Source of the DNA: Mongoliimonas terrestris
Lineage (GTDB): Bacteria; Pseudomonadota; Alphaproteobacteria; Rhizobiales; Pleomorphomonadaceae
Direction: 5' to 3'
DNA length: 64,000 nucleotides
NCBI RefSeq assembly: GCF_001927285.1
Contig: NZ_MSIG01000004.1
Location: 124,001 to 188,000 of the forward strand
Made by a program: the position numbers and the translations under genes. Shown one piece after another: positions 19,637-28,660 of this stretch (position 1 is its first letter; every line of letters starts with the position of its first letter). Under the pieces are notes generated by a model. It ran no database searches, had not been told where the DNA came from, and saw nothing but the letters and a program-made list of their open reading frames with translations.

Positions 19637-19721
19637 GTCGAGGATGGAGGATGCGGAAACGCAACGAGCACGGCGGACGCGGCGCGGTGTAGTCCGACCG
19701 TGGCGATCGCCCGCGAGGGCC

Positions 19722-20750
19722 CTACCGCTCCGTCAGCTTCAGCTCGATGCGGCGGTTGCGGGCGTTGACGGTGTCGTCGTCGCCGGGTTCCAGGGGCTGG
19801 AATTCGCCGAAGCCGGCGGCGACGAGGTGTTCCGGGGAGACGCCTTGCGAGACGAGGTACTTGACCACCGAGATGGCGCGGGCGGCGGAGAGCTCCCAGT
19901 TGTCGCGGAAGCGGCCGGTGCCGGAGAGGGGGCGGGCGTCGGTGTGGCCGTCGACGCGGAGCACCCAGGCGATCTCGTCCGGGATCTGGCCCTCAAGCTC
20001 CACGAGGGCGGCCGCCAGCTTGTCGAGTTCGCCCTGGCCGTCCACGTTCACGTCGGACTGCCCGGAGTTGAACAGCACCTCCGACTGGAACACGAAGCGG
20101 TCGCCGACGACGCGGATGTCGGAGCGCTGGGAGAGGATTTCGCGCAGGCGCCCGAAGAAGTCGGAGCGGTAGCGGGCGAGCTCCTGCACCCGCTGGGCGA
20201 GGGCGACGTTGAGGCGGCGGCCGAGGTCGGCGATCTTGGCGCTGCTCTCCCGGTCGCGGCTTTCGGAGGCGTTGAGGGCGTCCTCCAGGGCGGCGATCTG
20301 CCGACGGAGCGCGGAGATCTGCTGGTTGAGAAGCTCCACCTGGGCGAGCGCCCGCTGGCTCGACCGCTTCTCGTCCGACAGCTGGCCGGAGAGCACGGCG
20401 ATCTGGCGGTCCGTCTGGTCTTCCGAGCCGGCGCTCTCCTCGATCGCGCCCTGCAACTCGCTGCGGGCGGCCTCGGCGGCGGTCAGGCTCGACTGCAGCA
20501 GCGAGATGTTGTCCTGCAGGTCGCGGTTGTTCGCCCGCTCCAGGGCGAGCAGTTCGGTCAGCTCGGCGATCTGGGCGTTGAGGCGGGTCAGCACCGTGTC
20601 GCGGTCGGTGATCTGCTGGCTGAGGAAGAATTGCGCCAGCATGAACACGGAGAGAAGGAAGATGATGGAGAGCACGAGCGTCGACAGCATGTCGACGAAG
20701 GCCGGCCAATAGTCCTGCTGGGCGGTGAACCGGCGGCGGCTGAGGGCCAT
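19722..20750 (-). CDS. MotB-like protein: TM anchor, long coiled coil, OmpA domain
   Basis: Protein of 342 aa. One membrane helix at about 16-40 carries an Asp near its start (WPAFVDMLSTLVLSIIF, Asp20), the position of the proton-binding Asp of MotB. A coiled coil of about 150 residues follows (about 45-195), then an OmpA-type peptidoglycan-binding domain (FNSGQSDVNVDGQGELD, RVDGHTDARPL, NARNRRIELKL). It lies 4 bp downstream of the MotA-like gene, so the two form one membrane complex. It is longer between anchor and OmpA than flagellar MotB. Function unproven; probably a cell-envelope, proton-driven stator relative rather than the flagellar motor. Confidence 0.88.
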   Translation of the reverse strand: MALSRRRFTAQQDYWPAFVDMLSTLVLSIIFLLSVFMLAQFFLSQQITDRDTVLTRLNAQIAELTELLALERANNRDLQDNISLLQSSLTAAEAARSELQGAIEESAGSEDQTDRQIAVLSGQLSDEKRSSQRALAQVELLNQQISALRRQIAALEDALNASESRDRESSAKIADLGRRLNVALAQRVQELARYRSDFFGRLREILSQRSDIRVVGDRFVFQSEVLFNSGQSDVNVDGQGELDKLAAALVELEGQIPDEIAWVLRVDGHTDARPLSGTGRFRDNWELSAARAISVVKYLVSQGVSPEHLVAAGFGEFQPLEPGDDDTVNARNRRIELKLTER

Positions 20751-20754
20751 GGCA

Positions 20755-21747
20755 TCAATCCCTGGTGCGTTCGACCGCACCGGTCAGGAGTTCCAGCAGG
20801 CGCCGGATCTCCTTCTGCTGTTCCGCCTGGGCGTCGGCCCAGGAGCGGACGAGCTGCTGCTCGGCCCGCATGTGCTGCACGAGGCCCTGGACGCCCTCTG
20901 CGAGGTTGGCGAGCGCGTGGCTCTGCAGCCGCCCGCCGCCGTCCTGCAGGGTGCGGGTCAGCCGCTCGATGGCAAGGCGCAGCTGGTCCGGCGCTCCGCC
21001 GGGGGTCCGCGAATCGGCGGAGTTGATGCCCTCCAGTTCGGCCTGGGTGGAGAGCCAGTCCTCAAGATCAAGATAGAAGCGGTTCTGCGCCTGCCCGGCC
21101 TGGAGGTCGAGGAAGCCGAGGATGAGCGAGCCGGCAAGGCCGAAGAGGGACGACGAGAAGGCGGTGCCCATGCCGGCGAGCGGCGCCTGCAGGCCGGCCT
21201 TCAGGTCCTCGAAGATGACACCGGCGGCGCCGGAGCCGACGTCGAGCGCCTGGATGGTGTTGCCGACCGACGAGACGGTGGAGATGAGGCCATAGAAGGT
21301 GCCGAGGAGGCCGAGGAAGACCAGGAGGCCGGTCATGTAGCGGGAGATCTCCCGCGCCTCGTCGAGCCGGTTGGCGATCGAATCGAGCATCGACCGCATG
21401 GCCGTGGTGGAGATCGACGTCTGCCCCAGCCGGTCGCCGAGGAGCGTCGCCATGGGGGCGAGGAGCACCGGCGCGCGCCGGACTTCCAGGCCCGGCTCGC
21501 CGTAGCGGTAGGAGTTGACCCAGCGCACCTCGGGGAAGAGGCGGATCACCTGCCGGAACGACAGGATGATGCCGATCACCCCGACGGCGAGGATCAGCCC
21601 GTTGAGCCCGGGGTTGGCCACGAAGGCGGTCTGCAGCTGGCGATAGAGCAGCATCAGCAGAAACGCGACGATGACCAGGAAGACGACCATCCGCAGCAAA
21701 TAAACCAACGGGGAGGACAGCTTGGTCCCTTCGATGTCACTCGCCAT
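20755..21747 (-). CDS. MotA/TolQ/ExbB-like proton channel protein
   Basis: Protein of 330 aa with an N-terminal pair of membrane helices (about 12-35 and 40-62), a soluble part, and a second pair (YMTGLLVFLGLLGTFYGLIS at about 135-155; PLAGMGTAFSSSLFGLAGSL at about 185-210) matching the MotA/TolQ/ExbB pore helices. The last ~110 residues are helical and cytoplasmic. The start MASDIEGTK is chosen over an upstream frame of no similarity. Operon with the MotB-like gene. Pairs of this layout occur near housekeeping genes in Hyphomicrobiales. The long tails recall ZorA/ZorB of the Zorya system, but no Zorya effector is present. Confidence 0.85.
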   Translation of the reverse strand: MASDIEGTKLSSPLVYLLRMVVFLVIVAFLLMLLYRQLQTAFVANPGLNGLILAVGVIGIILSFRQVIRLFPEVRWVNSYRYGEPGLEVRRAPVLLAPMATLLGDRLGQTSISTTAMRSMLDSIANRLDEAREISRYMTGLLVFLGLLGTFYGLISTVSSVGNTIQALDVGSGAAGVIFEDLKAGLQAPLAGMGTAFSSSLFGLAGSLILGFLDLQAGQAQNRFYLDLEDWLSTQAELEGINSADSRTPGGAPDQLRLAIERLTRTLQDGGGRLQSHALANLAEGVQGLVQHMRAEQQLVRSWADAQAEQQKEIRRLLELLTGAVERTRD

Positions 21748-21997
21748 GGCGTCTCGTGGTCCCGGTTCGGTGAGCCGCACTCTAACCGGCATTCAAGGCG
21801 AATGGAAAACGGTTTTGGATCTTGTCGACGGCCACGGAAGAATGACGGGGAAAGACGACGGTGATCCGTGCCGTTACGGCACAGGTGGCCGCGGAACCTT
21901 GCAAAGCACCCTTACCGTCGCCGGCCGGGCGCGGGGAAACGGGCGAGTCGCCACGGCGTTCACCGTCCCAAAGCCGGGCCGTCTGCAAGGGTCCCGC

Positions 21998-22792
21998 TCA
22001 GCCGCGGGCCTTGGCGAGGGTGGCGAGCAGTTGGCGGTGGATGTGCTCGTTGCCGGCCACGATGGTGCGGGTCTCGTGGATCTTCTCGCGGCCGTTGATG
22101 TCGGTCACGTAGCCGCCGGCCTCCTTGATCATCAGCCAGCCGGCGGAGACGTCCCAGGCGTTGAGGCCGTTCTCCCAGAAGCCGTCGTAGCGGCCGGCGG
22201 CCACCCAGGCGAGGTCGAGCGCGGCGGCGCCGATACGGCGGATGCCGGCGGAGTTGGCCATCACCTGGCGGAGCTCGTTGAGATAGGCCCCGTGGTCGCC
22301 GCGGCCGAGGTGCGGCACGCCGGTGCCGATGACGCAGTCGACCATGTCCTTGCGCGCCGCGACGCGCAGGCGCCGGTCGTTGAGGAAGGCGCCGCCGCCC
22401 TTTTCGGCAGTGAAGAGTTCGTCCGTCACCGGGTTGTAGATGACGCCCGCCACCGGCACGCCGCCGCGCTCCAGGGCGATGGAGATGGCGAACTGCGGGA
22501 TGCCGTGGAGGAAGTTGGTGGTGCCGTCGAGCGGGTCCACCACCCAGGTGTTGTCCGTGTCGGTGCCCTCGTGGACGCCGGATTCCTCCATCAGGAGGCC
22601 GAAGGTGGGACGTGCCCGGCGGAGCTCCTCCAGGAGCACCTCCTCGGCCTTCTTGTCGGCGGCCGACACGAAGTCGCCCGGGCCCTTCATGGAGACCTGC
22701 AGGTTCTCCACCTCGCCGTAGTCGCGGGCGAGCCCGCGCCCGGCCTTGCGGGCGGCCGCCACCATGACGTTGAGGAGAGCGGAGCGGGCCAT
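21998..22792 (-). CDS. Inositol-1-monophosphatase family protein
   Basis: Mg2+-dependent phosphatase of 264 aa, SuhB/IMPase family. Metal-site motifs: MEESG, VDPLDGTTNFLHGIPQFAIS and WDVSAGWLMIKEAGG. Substrates could be inositol monophosphate, other sugar phosphates or PAP; family membership alone does not decide. MARSALLNVMVAAARKAG is the family start, placing the ATG at 22792, although the frame is open far upstream. It stands 164 bp after the Sel1 protein gene on the same strand. Confidence 0.93.
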   Translation of the reverse strand: MARSALLNVMVAAARKAGRGLARDYGEVENLQVSMKGPGDFVSAADKKAEEVLLEELRRARPTFGLLMEESGVHEGTDTDNTWVVDPLDGTTNFLHGIPQFAISIALERGGVPVAGVIYNPVTDELFTAEKGGGAFLNDRRLRVAARKDMVDCVIGTGVPHLGRGDHGAYLNELRQVMANSAGIRRIGAAALDLAWVAAGRYDGFWENGLNAWDVSAGWLMIKEAGGYVTDINGREKIHETRTIVAGNEHIHRQLLATLAKARG

Positions 22793-22956
22793 CGGGGGAG
22801 ATCCTTGGTGAAGTCGGGGAACGCGGGCCGCCGGGCGGCCGAAACGGCCGGAGGCGGCGGGTCCGGGAGAAAAGATGCTGGGCTGTGGCATCCACCACAA
22901 ACGACCGGCGAGTTCAAGCGAAAAGCCTTGGCGGCGAGGCTGGCGGGTTGGCCCGC

Positions 22957-24060
22957 TCAGTTCTTCGCGGTATCGGGCTCGGCCGGTGCGGTTGCGGTGG
23001 GCACCCCGGCGGCGGACGGCGGGGCGGATCCGCCGACCATGCCGTCGAGCCAGAGGTCGGAGATGCCGGCGGCGCGCGCCTTGCGGTGCCAGCGCGCGGC
23101 CTCGGCGAGGTTGAGCGGCACGCCGAGGCCGGCGGCGTAGAGGCGCGCCAGCCGGTTCTGGGCCACCGGGTTGCCGGCCTGGGCGGCGAGGCGGAACCAG
23201 GCGGCGGCGGTGCGCTCGTCCTTCTCCACGCCGTTGCCGTTGAAGAGCATGATGGCGTATTCGACCTGCGCGCCCATGTGGCCGCCGCGGGCTGCGCGGC
23301 TCATGCGCCGGGCCGCCTCGGACGCATCGCGCACCACGCCGCGGCCTTCGGCGAACATGGTGGCGAGCGCGTAGTCGGCGTCCGCGTTGCCGGCGGCGGC
23401 GGCCGTCTCGAACACGCGGGCGGCCTTGGCAAGGTCCGCCTCGTCGTTCTCCGGGTCGAGGTAGAGGAGGCCGAGGCCGTAGGCGGCCTCCTTGCGGCCC
23501 TTGGCGAGGGCCGCCTCCAGGAGGGTGCGCGCGCGGGCCTGGTCGCGCGCGACGCCGACGCCGAGGGCGTAGAGGTTGGCGAGCTCCATCATGGCACCGG
23601 CGTCGCCCGCCTTGGCGGCGAGGTCGTACCAGATGGCGGCTTCCTTGGGGTTCTTCGGCACGCCGTAGCCGTTGGCGTAGATGAAGCCGACGAGGGTCTG
23701 CGCGGTGGCGTCGCCGTCGGTGGCGTGCTCCAGCGCGATGGCGAGCGACGTCAGGTAGAGGCCGCGCTGGAAGGCGCCGTAGGCGTAGTCGACCGTGTCG
23801 GCGTTGGGGAGTTCCAGCGTCGGATCGAAGTCGGTCGGCGGCGGCAGGAAGGGCTCCACGTCCGGCGCGGCGGCCTCGTCGATCGACACGGAGTCGCGGC
23901 CGAGGCTGAGGGTGCGGACCGACCGGGCGTCCGGGTCGGACCCCGGCTGCGGCGCATGGGTCTCCGGGCCGGCGCCCTCGGCGTGGATGCCGCCCGGGCC
24001 GAGCGTCGCCGCCATCGCCACGGCGCCGGCGATCACCGCGTGGCGCAGGCGGCGGGTCAT
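22957..24060 (-). CDS. Secreted Sel1-repeat protein
   Basis: Protein of 367 aa with an N-terminal signal sequence (basic start, AVIAGAVAMAATLG, cleavage near HAEG). From about residue 95 it carries a series of Sel1-like repeats, visible as A-x-x-x-LGxxYxxGxGVxxDxxxA patterns (GFIYANGYGVPKNPKEA, NLYALGVGVARDQARA, TMFAEGRGVVRDASEA, IMLFNGNGVEKDERTA, RLYAAGLGVPLNLAEA). A Pro/Ala-rich tail follows. The ATG overlaps the stop of the ThiE-like gene (ATGA), so translation is coupled. Likely a periplasmic scaffold; partner unknown. Confidence 0.88.
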   Translation of the reverse strand: MTRRLRHAVIAGAVAMAATLGPGGIHAEGAGPETHAPQPGSDPDARSVRTLSLGRDSVSIDEAAAPDVEPFLPPPTDFDPTLELPNADTVDYAYGAFQRGLYLTSLAIALEHATDGDATAQTLVGFIYANGYGVPKNPKEAAIWYDLAAKAGDAGAMMELANLYALGVGVARDQARARTLLEAALAKGRKEAAYGLGLLYLDPENDEADLAKAARVFETAAAAGNADADYALATMFAEGRGVVRDASEAARRMSRAARGGHMGAQVEYAIMLFNGNGVEKDERTAAAWFRLAAQAGNPVAQNRLARLYAAGLGVPLNLAEAARWHRKARAAGISDLWLDGMVGGSAPPSAAGVPTATAPAEPDTAKN

Positions 24061-24704
24061 GCGGGCTCTCCGATCCGGGCATGGACCGCGTCGAGGAGGG
24101 CGTTGGCGGCTCCGACCGCGGCGGCCGGGCCGTCCGGGTGGTCCCAGACGAAGCCGCGCACGGCCACGAACTCCGCCCGCGTCTCGGCGCAGTCCTCGAT
24201 GCTCTCCGCCGTGGTGCCGGCGAGCACCACGCAGGGCGGCTCGAAGAGGCCGGCCCACCAGCCGCCGAGGTCGAGGGTCTTGCGGTGCGCCTCCGGGTCG
24301 TCGTCGCGGGAGAGGAGGCCGAACATCACGTAGTCGACGCCCGCCTCGCCGGCGGCCATCGCCTCGTGGCGGGTCTTCAGGTTGCCGGCGCCGACGATGG
24401 ACTTGCCCTCGAAGCGCTCGATCGCCTCCTCTAGCGCTTCCGGCCCGGCCTCCACGTGGAGGCCGTCGGCCTTGGCGCGGCCCATGGCGCGGGTGTCGTC
24501 GACGACGAGCACCGCCACGTCGCGGGCCTGGGCGATCGGCGTCAGGGCCTCGGCGATGCGCTGCAGGTGGGCCTCCGAGGAGACCTCCGGGGCGATCAGC
24601 AGAGAGGCGACGTCGCCGCCGGAGAGGGCGGCCTCCAGGAGCGCCGGGAAGGTGGCGAGGTCGAGGGTGCGGGGCGTGACGAGATAAAGACGGGCGCGCG
24701 GCAC
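24057..24704 (-). CDS. Thiamine phosphate synthase-like protein
   Basis: TIM-barrel protein of 215 aa of the ThiE/TenI superfamily (GTG start). The N-terminus RLYLVTPRTLD and the later VGAGNLKTRHEAMAAGEAGVDYVMFGLL match the family. The catalytic DDxxx and phosphate-binding GGI-type motifs of true ThiE are partly degenerate (VVDDTRAMGRAKADGLHVE is present; the C-terminal GG loop is replaced by AGTTAES). It may be a TenI-like regulator or an enzyme with another substrate. No other thi genes lie nearby. It is coupled to the downstream Sel1 gene. Confidence 0.82.
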   Translation of the reverse strand: MPRARLYLVTPRTLDLATFPALLEAALSGGDVASLLIAPEVSSEAHLQRIAEALTPIAQARDVAVLVVDDTRAMGRAKADGLHVEAGPEALEEAIERFEGKSIVGAGNLKTRHEAMAAGEAGVDYVMFGLLSRDDDPEAHRKTLDLGGWWAGLFEPPCVVLAGTTAESIEDCAETRAEFVAVRGFVWDHPDGPAAAVGAANALLDAVHARIGEPA

Positions 24705-24924
24705 GGCGGATGCTGGCTTTCTTCAAGGGTCGGATCGGCGGAAGTGATGCGATCCGATTGCGGCAAAACCGGGAAGGCGGCAGCGCCGCGCGAGCCCGGC
24801 CCGGGCGGCGGGGCCGCCTTGAAGCGAGGCTTTATCACGCCGGTTCGTCCGGTGCATCCATCCCGGAGACGGAGAGGCGGCAGCGTCCCCGCCCGCCGGG
24901 GCGGGTAGATCCGGCGCGGGACGG

Positions 24925-25866
24925 TCAGCGCGGGCGGGGCCAGAGGTCGGCGGGGCGGCGGGCCTGCCAGTCGCGGCGCGGCACCAGGGCGACGACGGCG
25001 GCGGAGGCCGCATGGCGGAGCTTCTCGGTGCGGCCGGTGGCGATGCGGCCGTCCCAGGCGGCGGGGCCGGCGGCGACGACCTTGGTGCCGATCGCCCGGT
25101 AGACCTCGGCGGCCGTGGCGACCGCCCAGGCGGAGCGGGTGGGCAGCCGGCCGATGCCGATGGCGGCGGACGCATAATGGGGCTCGGCCGCCTCCACGAG
25201 GCGGCGGGCGACGGTGGCGAGCGCCGGGCGGTGGCGCGCGGCGGCCGCGTCGGCGGGCGGGATGCCGGCCTCGTCGAGCCAGTCGAGCGGCAGGTAGCAG
25301 CGGCCGACCTCCGCGTCGTCGACGATGTCGCGGGCGATGTTGGTGAGCTGGAAGGCAAGGCCGAGGTCCATGGCCCGGTCGAGCGTGTCGTCCCCCACCG
25401 GGTCGCCGCCGCGCACGCCCATGATGTGCGCCATCATCAGGCCGACGACGCCCGCGACCCCGTGGCAATAGGCGAGGAGGTCGGGAAGGGTGCGGTAGGT
25501 GCGCCCCTCCACGTCCATGCGGAAGCCCTCCAGGTGGTCGAGCGGCCAGCGGTGCGGCAGGGCGTGGGTGGCGGCGACGGTCTGGAGCGCGCGGAAGGCC
25601 GGGTCCGCCATCGGCTCGCCGGACAGCGCGCGGCGGGTCAGGTCCTGCAGCCGGGCGAGCCGGTCGGCCGGATGGGCGGCGGCGCCGGCGCGGCCGTGGC
25701 CGAGCACCTGGCCGTCGATCACGTCGTCGCAGTGGCGGCACCAGGCGTAGAGGAGGACGGCGCTCTGGCGGGTCGGCGGGTCGAACAGGCGGGCGGCGGC
25801 GGCGAAGCTCTTCGATCCAGCCGCCATCACGGCGTCGGCGGTGGTGTGGGCGGCGGTGGCTGTCAT
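24925..25866 (-). CDS. crtB: Phytoene synthase
   Basis: Condenses two GGPP to 15-cis-phytoene, the first committed carotenoid step. Protein of 313 aa with DxxxD motif CDDVID at about 46-51 and a second, FQLTNIARDIVDDAEVGRCY, about 120 residues later; YCHGVAGVVG matches the family. Last gene of crtX-crtY-crtI-crtB; its ATG overlaps the crtI stop by ATGA. Confidence 0.97.
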   Translation of the reverse strand: MTATAAHTTADAVMAAGSKSFAAAARLFDPPTRQSAVLLYAWCRHCDDVIDGQVLGHGRAGAAAHPADRLARLQDLTRRALSGEPMADPAFRALQTVAATHALPHRWPLDHLEGFRMDVEGRTYRTLPDLLAYCHGVAGVVGLMMAHIMGVRGGDPVGDDTLDRAMDLGLAFQLTNIARDIVDDAEVGRCYLPLDWLDEAGIPPADAAAARHRPALATVARRLVEAAEPHYASAAIGIGRLPTRSAWAVATAAEVYRAIGTKVVAAGPAAWDGRIATGRTEKLRHAASAAVVALVPRRDWQARRPADLWPRPR

Positions 25867-27473
25867 GCGGCGGGTCCGGTTTCCGGCACGGCGGCGGCGG
25901 ACCGGCCGGGCGCGGCCGTGTCGGGCGTTCCCGGACGCGGCGTCGGAGCAGTGATGCCGAGGTCGGCGAGGATGAGGCCGGCGGTCGCCTTGGCGGAGCC
26001 GACGACGCCCGGCACTCCGGCGCCCGGATGGGTGCCGGCGCCGACGATGTAGAGGTTGCCGATCCGGTCGTCGCGGTTGTGCGGCCGGAACCAGGCGCTC
26101 TGGGTGAGGATGGGCTCCAGCGAGAAGGCGGAGCCCACGTGGGCGTTGAGTTCGTCGCGGAAGTCGAAGGGCGTGAAGTGGCGGACGGTGACGAGGTCGT
26201 CCCGGAGCCCCGGCATGTAGCGCTCCTCCAGATAGGCGAGGATGCGGTTGCGGTAGCGCGGGCCTTCGGCTTCCCAGTCGATCGGCGCGTTGCCGAGGTG
26301 CGGCACCGGGGCGAGCACGTAGTAGCTGCCCGCGCCGGCCGGGGCGAGGGTCGGGTCGGTGACGGACGGGGCGTGCAGGTAGAGCGAGAAGTCCTCCGCG
26401 AGGCTGTCGCGCTTGAAGATCTCGTCGATGAGGCCCTTGTAGCGCGGGCCGAAGCAGACCGTGTGGTGGGCGAGTTGGGTGTGGTTCCGCTTCAGGCCGA
26501 AGTAGACGACGAAGAGCGACATGCTGTGCCGCTTGGCGGCGAGCGCCTTCGCCTGGGCCGGCCCGCGCGGGTGGCCGGAAAGGAGGCGGCCATAGGTGTG
26601 CACCACGTCGCCGTTGGAGGCGACGAGATCGGCCGGGATGGTCTCGCCGCCGACCGCGACGCCGGTGACCCGGTCGCCCTCGGTGAGGATGGCCTCCACG
26701 GGCGTTCCGAGGCGGAGGGTGCCGCCGAGGTCGGCGAACAGGTGGCAGAGGCCGGCGATCAGCGCCCCCGTGCCGCCCTTGGCGAACCAGACGCCGCCGC
26801 GCCGTTCGAGCGCGTGGATCAGCGTGTAGATGGACGAGGTGGCGAAGGGATTGCCGCCGACGAGGAGCGAATGGAAGGAGAAGACCTGGCGCAGGTGTTC
26901 GTCCTTGATGAAGCGCGAGACCATGCCGTAGACGCTGCGCCAGGCCTCCAGCCGGGCGAGCTGCGGGGCGACGCGCACCATGTCGGCGAAGGACTGGAAG
27001 GGCACGGCGCCGAGCTTGACGTAGCCCTCCTCAAAGACCGCCTCCGAATAGGCGAGGAAGCGGCGGTAGCCCGCCACGTCGTCCGGGTTGCGGGCGGCGA
27101 TCTGACGGTCGAGGGCCTCCTGGTCGTCCAGGTAGTCGAAGTGGGAGCCGTCCTCCCAGGCCAGACGATAGAAGGGCGTGACCGGCAGGAGCGTCACATA
27201 GTCGGCCATACGGCGCCCGCCGGCGGCGAACACCTCCTCCAGGCAGGCCGGATCGGTGATGACGGTGGGGCCGGCGTCGAACACGAAGCCCTGGTCCTCG
27301 TAGACGTAGGCGCGGCCGCCGGGCTTGTCGCGCTTTTCAAGGAGCGTGGTGCGGATGCCGGCGGCCTGCAGCCGGCAGGCGAGCGCGAGGCCGCCGAAGC
27401 CTGCGCCGATCACCACGGCGGTGCGGGGCGATCCGGCGGTGGGGCGCGGGGAAGCGGCGGCGGCGGCGGTCAT
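25863..27473 (-). CDS. crtI: Phytoene desaturase
   Basis: FAD-dependent desaturase/isomerase of 536 aa taking phytoene to lycopene. N-terminal dinucleotide motif VVIGAGFGGLALACRLQ followed by KRDKPGGRAY; C-terminal FAD motif IVGAGTHPGAGVPGVVGSAK. ATG at 27473 overlaps the crtY stop. The frame stays open upstream in another gene's shadow, but the family starts here. A bacterial four-step enzyme is expected because a CrtY follows. No sign of truncation. Confidence 0.97.
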   Translation of the reverse strand: MTAAAAASPRPTAGSPRTAVVIGAGFGGLALACRLQAAGIRTTLLEKRDKPGGRAYVYEDQGFVFDAGPTVITDPACLEEVFAAGGRRMADYVTLLPVTPFYRLAWEDGSHFDYLDDQEALDRQIAARNPDDVAGYRRFLAYSEAVFEEGYVKLGAVPFQSFADMVRVAPQLARLEAWRSVYGMVSRFIKDEHLRQVFSFHSLLVGGNPFATSSIYTLIHALERRGGVWFAKGGTGALIAGLCHLFADLGGTLRLGTPVEAILTEGDRVTGVAVGGETIPADLVASNGDVVHTYGRLLSGHPRGPAQAKALAAKRHSMSLFVVYFGLKRNHTQLAHHTVCFGPRYKGLIDEIFKRDSLAEDFSLYLHAPSVTDPTLAPAGAGSYYVLAPVPHLGNAPIDWEAEGPRYRNRILAYLEERYMPGLRDDLVTVRHFTPFDFRDELNAHVGSAFSLEPILTQSAWFRPHNRDDRIGNLYIVGAGTHPGAGVPGVVGSAKATAGLILADLGITAPTPRPGTPDTAAPGRSAAAVPETGPAA

Positions 27474-28660
27474 GCGCGGTGTCCTCGGGCGAACGGGGCC
27501 GTGATGGCGACGAGCGCCCGGCCGACCGGCACCGGCGGCTTGCCGGTGAGGAGGCGGGCCGTGTCGACGAGGGTCGGCCGGCCGGCGTAGAAGCGCTCGA
27601 TCAGCGGCTGCGGCAGGCGATAGAAGCGCTCCATGACGCCGACGCGCTCCTCCGGCCGTGCGGCGCGGAAGAGCATGCGGTTGAGCGCCCGGAAGAGCCG
27701 CCCTTCGGCGAAGCGCTTGCGGGCGTGATGGCGGATCGCCTCGAACACGGCCGGGGCGGAGAAATCCGGCAGGGCGGCGACGAGGAGGGCGAGGCGGACG
27801 GCCTCCGGCAGGGAATAGCCGGTGGTCGGGTGGAAGAGCCCGGCGCGGAGCCCCGATTGCGGCACGCCGGCGGCCGCGCGCCAGAGCGCTTCCACGTCGC
27901 CGTCGAGGGTGATCGGCAAGATGCCGTCCTCCCGGCGGATCACGTCGCCCTGAAGGCCGTGCAGGCGGCAGTAGGCGGCAAGGCTCTCCGCATGGGCAAG
28001 GCCGGTCGGGTCCGGGTCGTCGGCGTAGGCGGTGTCCTCCACCAGGAGGCGGTCGGGGCCGAAGGGGAGGAGGTAGACGAAGCGGTAGCCGCCGCGCTGG
28101 GGCACGGTGGCGTCCATGATGACGGGCGCCGTCAGGCCGTGCGGGCGGGCGAGGCGGATCTCCTCGCCGAGAAAGCTCTGCCAGCCGAGCGTCAGGTGCG
28201 GCATGGCGGTGGGGCCGCGGCCGTCGATCACCGTTCCGGCCTCGAGGGTGCGGCCGTCGGCGAGAGTGACGCTGGTCGGCGTGACCGACACGGCGCGGGC
28301 GCCGCAGGTGATGGCAGGGCCGAGCCGGTGGGTCATCACCTGGTCGAAGCGCTCGGCGCTGACGGTGGCGTAGCCGCTGGAGAGCGCGCGGTTGAGCCCG
28401 GGGAAGCGCACGGCCTGGGACGCCCAGCGGTGGACGACCAGCGGGGCCACGAGAGCGTCGCCGTCCGTGTCGAGATCGGTATCGTGGAAGGACCAGGTGT
28501 GGTTGCCGCCGAGCCGGTCGCCGGCCTCTAGGATGCGCACCGTCAGGTCCGGCCGGCGGGCCGCGAGGGCGAGGGCGATCAGCCCGTTGGCGAGGCCGCC
28601 GCCGACGAGGAGCACGTCGGGGCGCGGATCTGGCGAAAGGGCGGCGGGGCGCCGGCTCAT
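27470..28660 (-). CDS. crtY: Lycopene beta-cyclase
   Basis: Cyclises both ends of lycopene to beta-carotene. Protein of 396 aa with the CrtY N-terminus DVLLVGGGLANGLIALAL and the NAD(P)/FAD-type EAGDRLGGNHTWSFHDTDL segment, which holds the conserved HTWSFH pattern. Overlaps crtX upstream and crtI downstream by 4 bp each, consistent with a single transcript. Confidence 0.96.
   Translation of the reverse strand: MSRRPAALSPDPRPDVLLVGGGLANGLIALALAARRPDLTVRILEAGDRLGGNHTWSFHDTDLDTDGDALVAPLVVHRWASQAVRFPGLNRALSSGYATVSAERFDQVMTHRLGPAITCGARAVSVTPTSVTLADGRTLEAGTVIDGRGPTAMPHLTLGWQSFLGEEIRLARPHGLTAPVIMDATVPQRGGYRFVYLLPFGPDRLLVEDTAYADDPDPTGLAHAESLAAYCRLHGLQGDVIRREDGILPITLDGDVEALWRAAAGVPQSGLRAGLFHPTTGYSLPEAVRLALLVAALPDFSAPAVFEAIRHHARKRFAEGRLFRALNRMLFRAARPEERVGVMERFYRLPQPLIERFYAGRPTLVDTARLLTGKPPVPVGRALVAITAPFARGHRA

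Noticed and set aside
19722..21747. Zorya-type phage defence (ZorA/ZorB)
   Set aside because: No ZorC/ZorD or ZorE-like effector follows, and neighbours are housekeeping genes.
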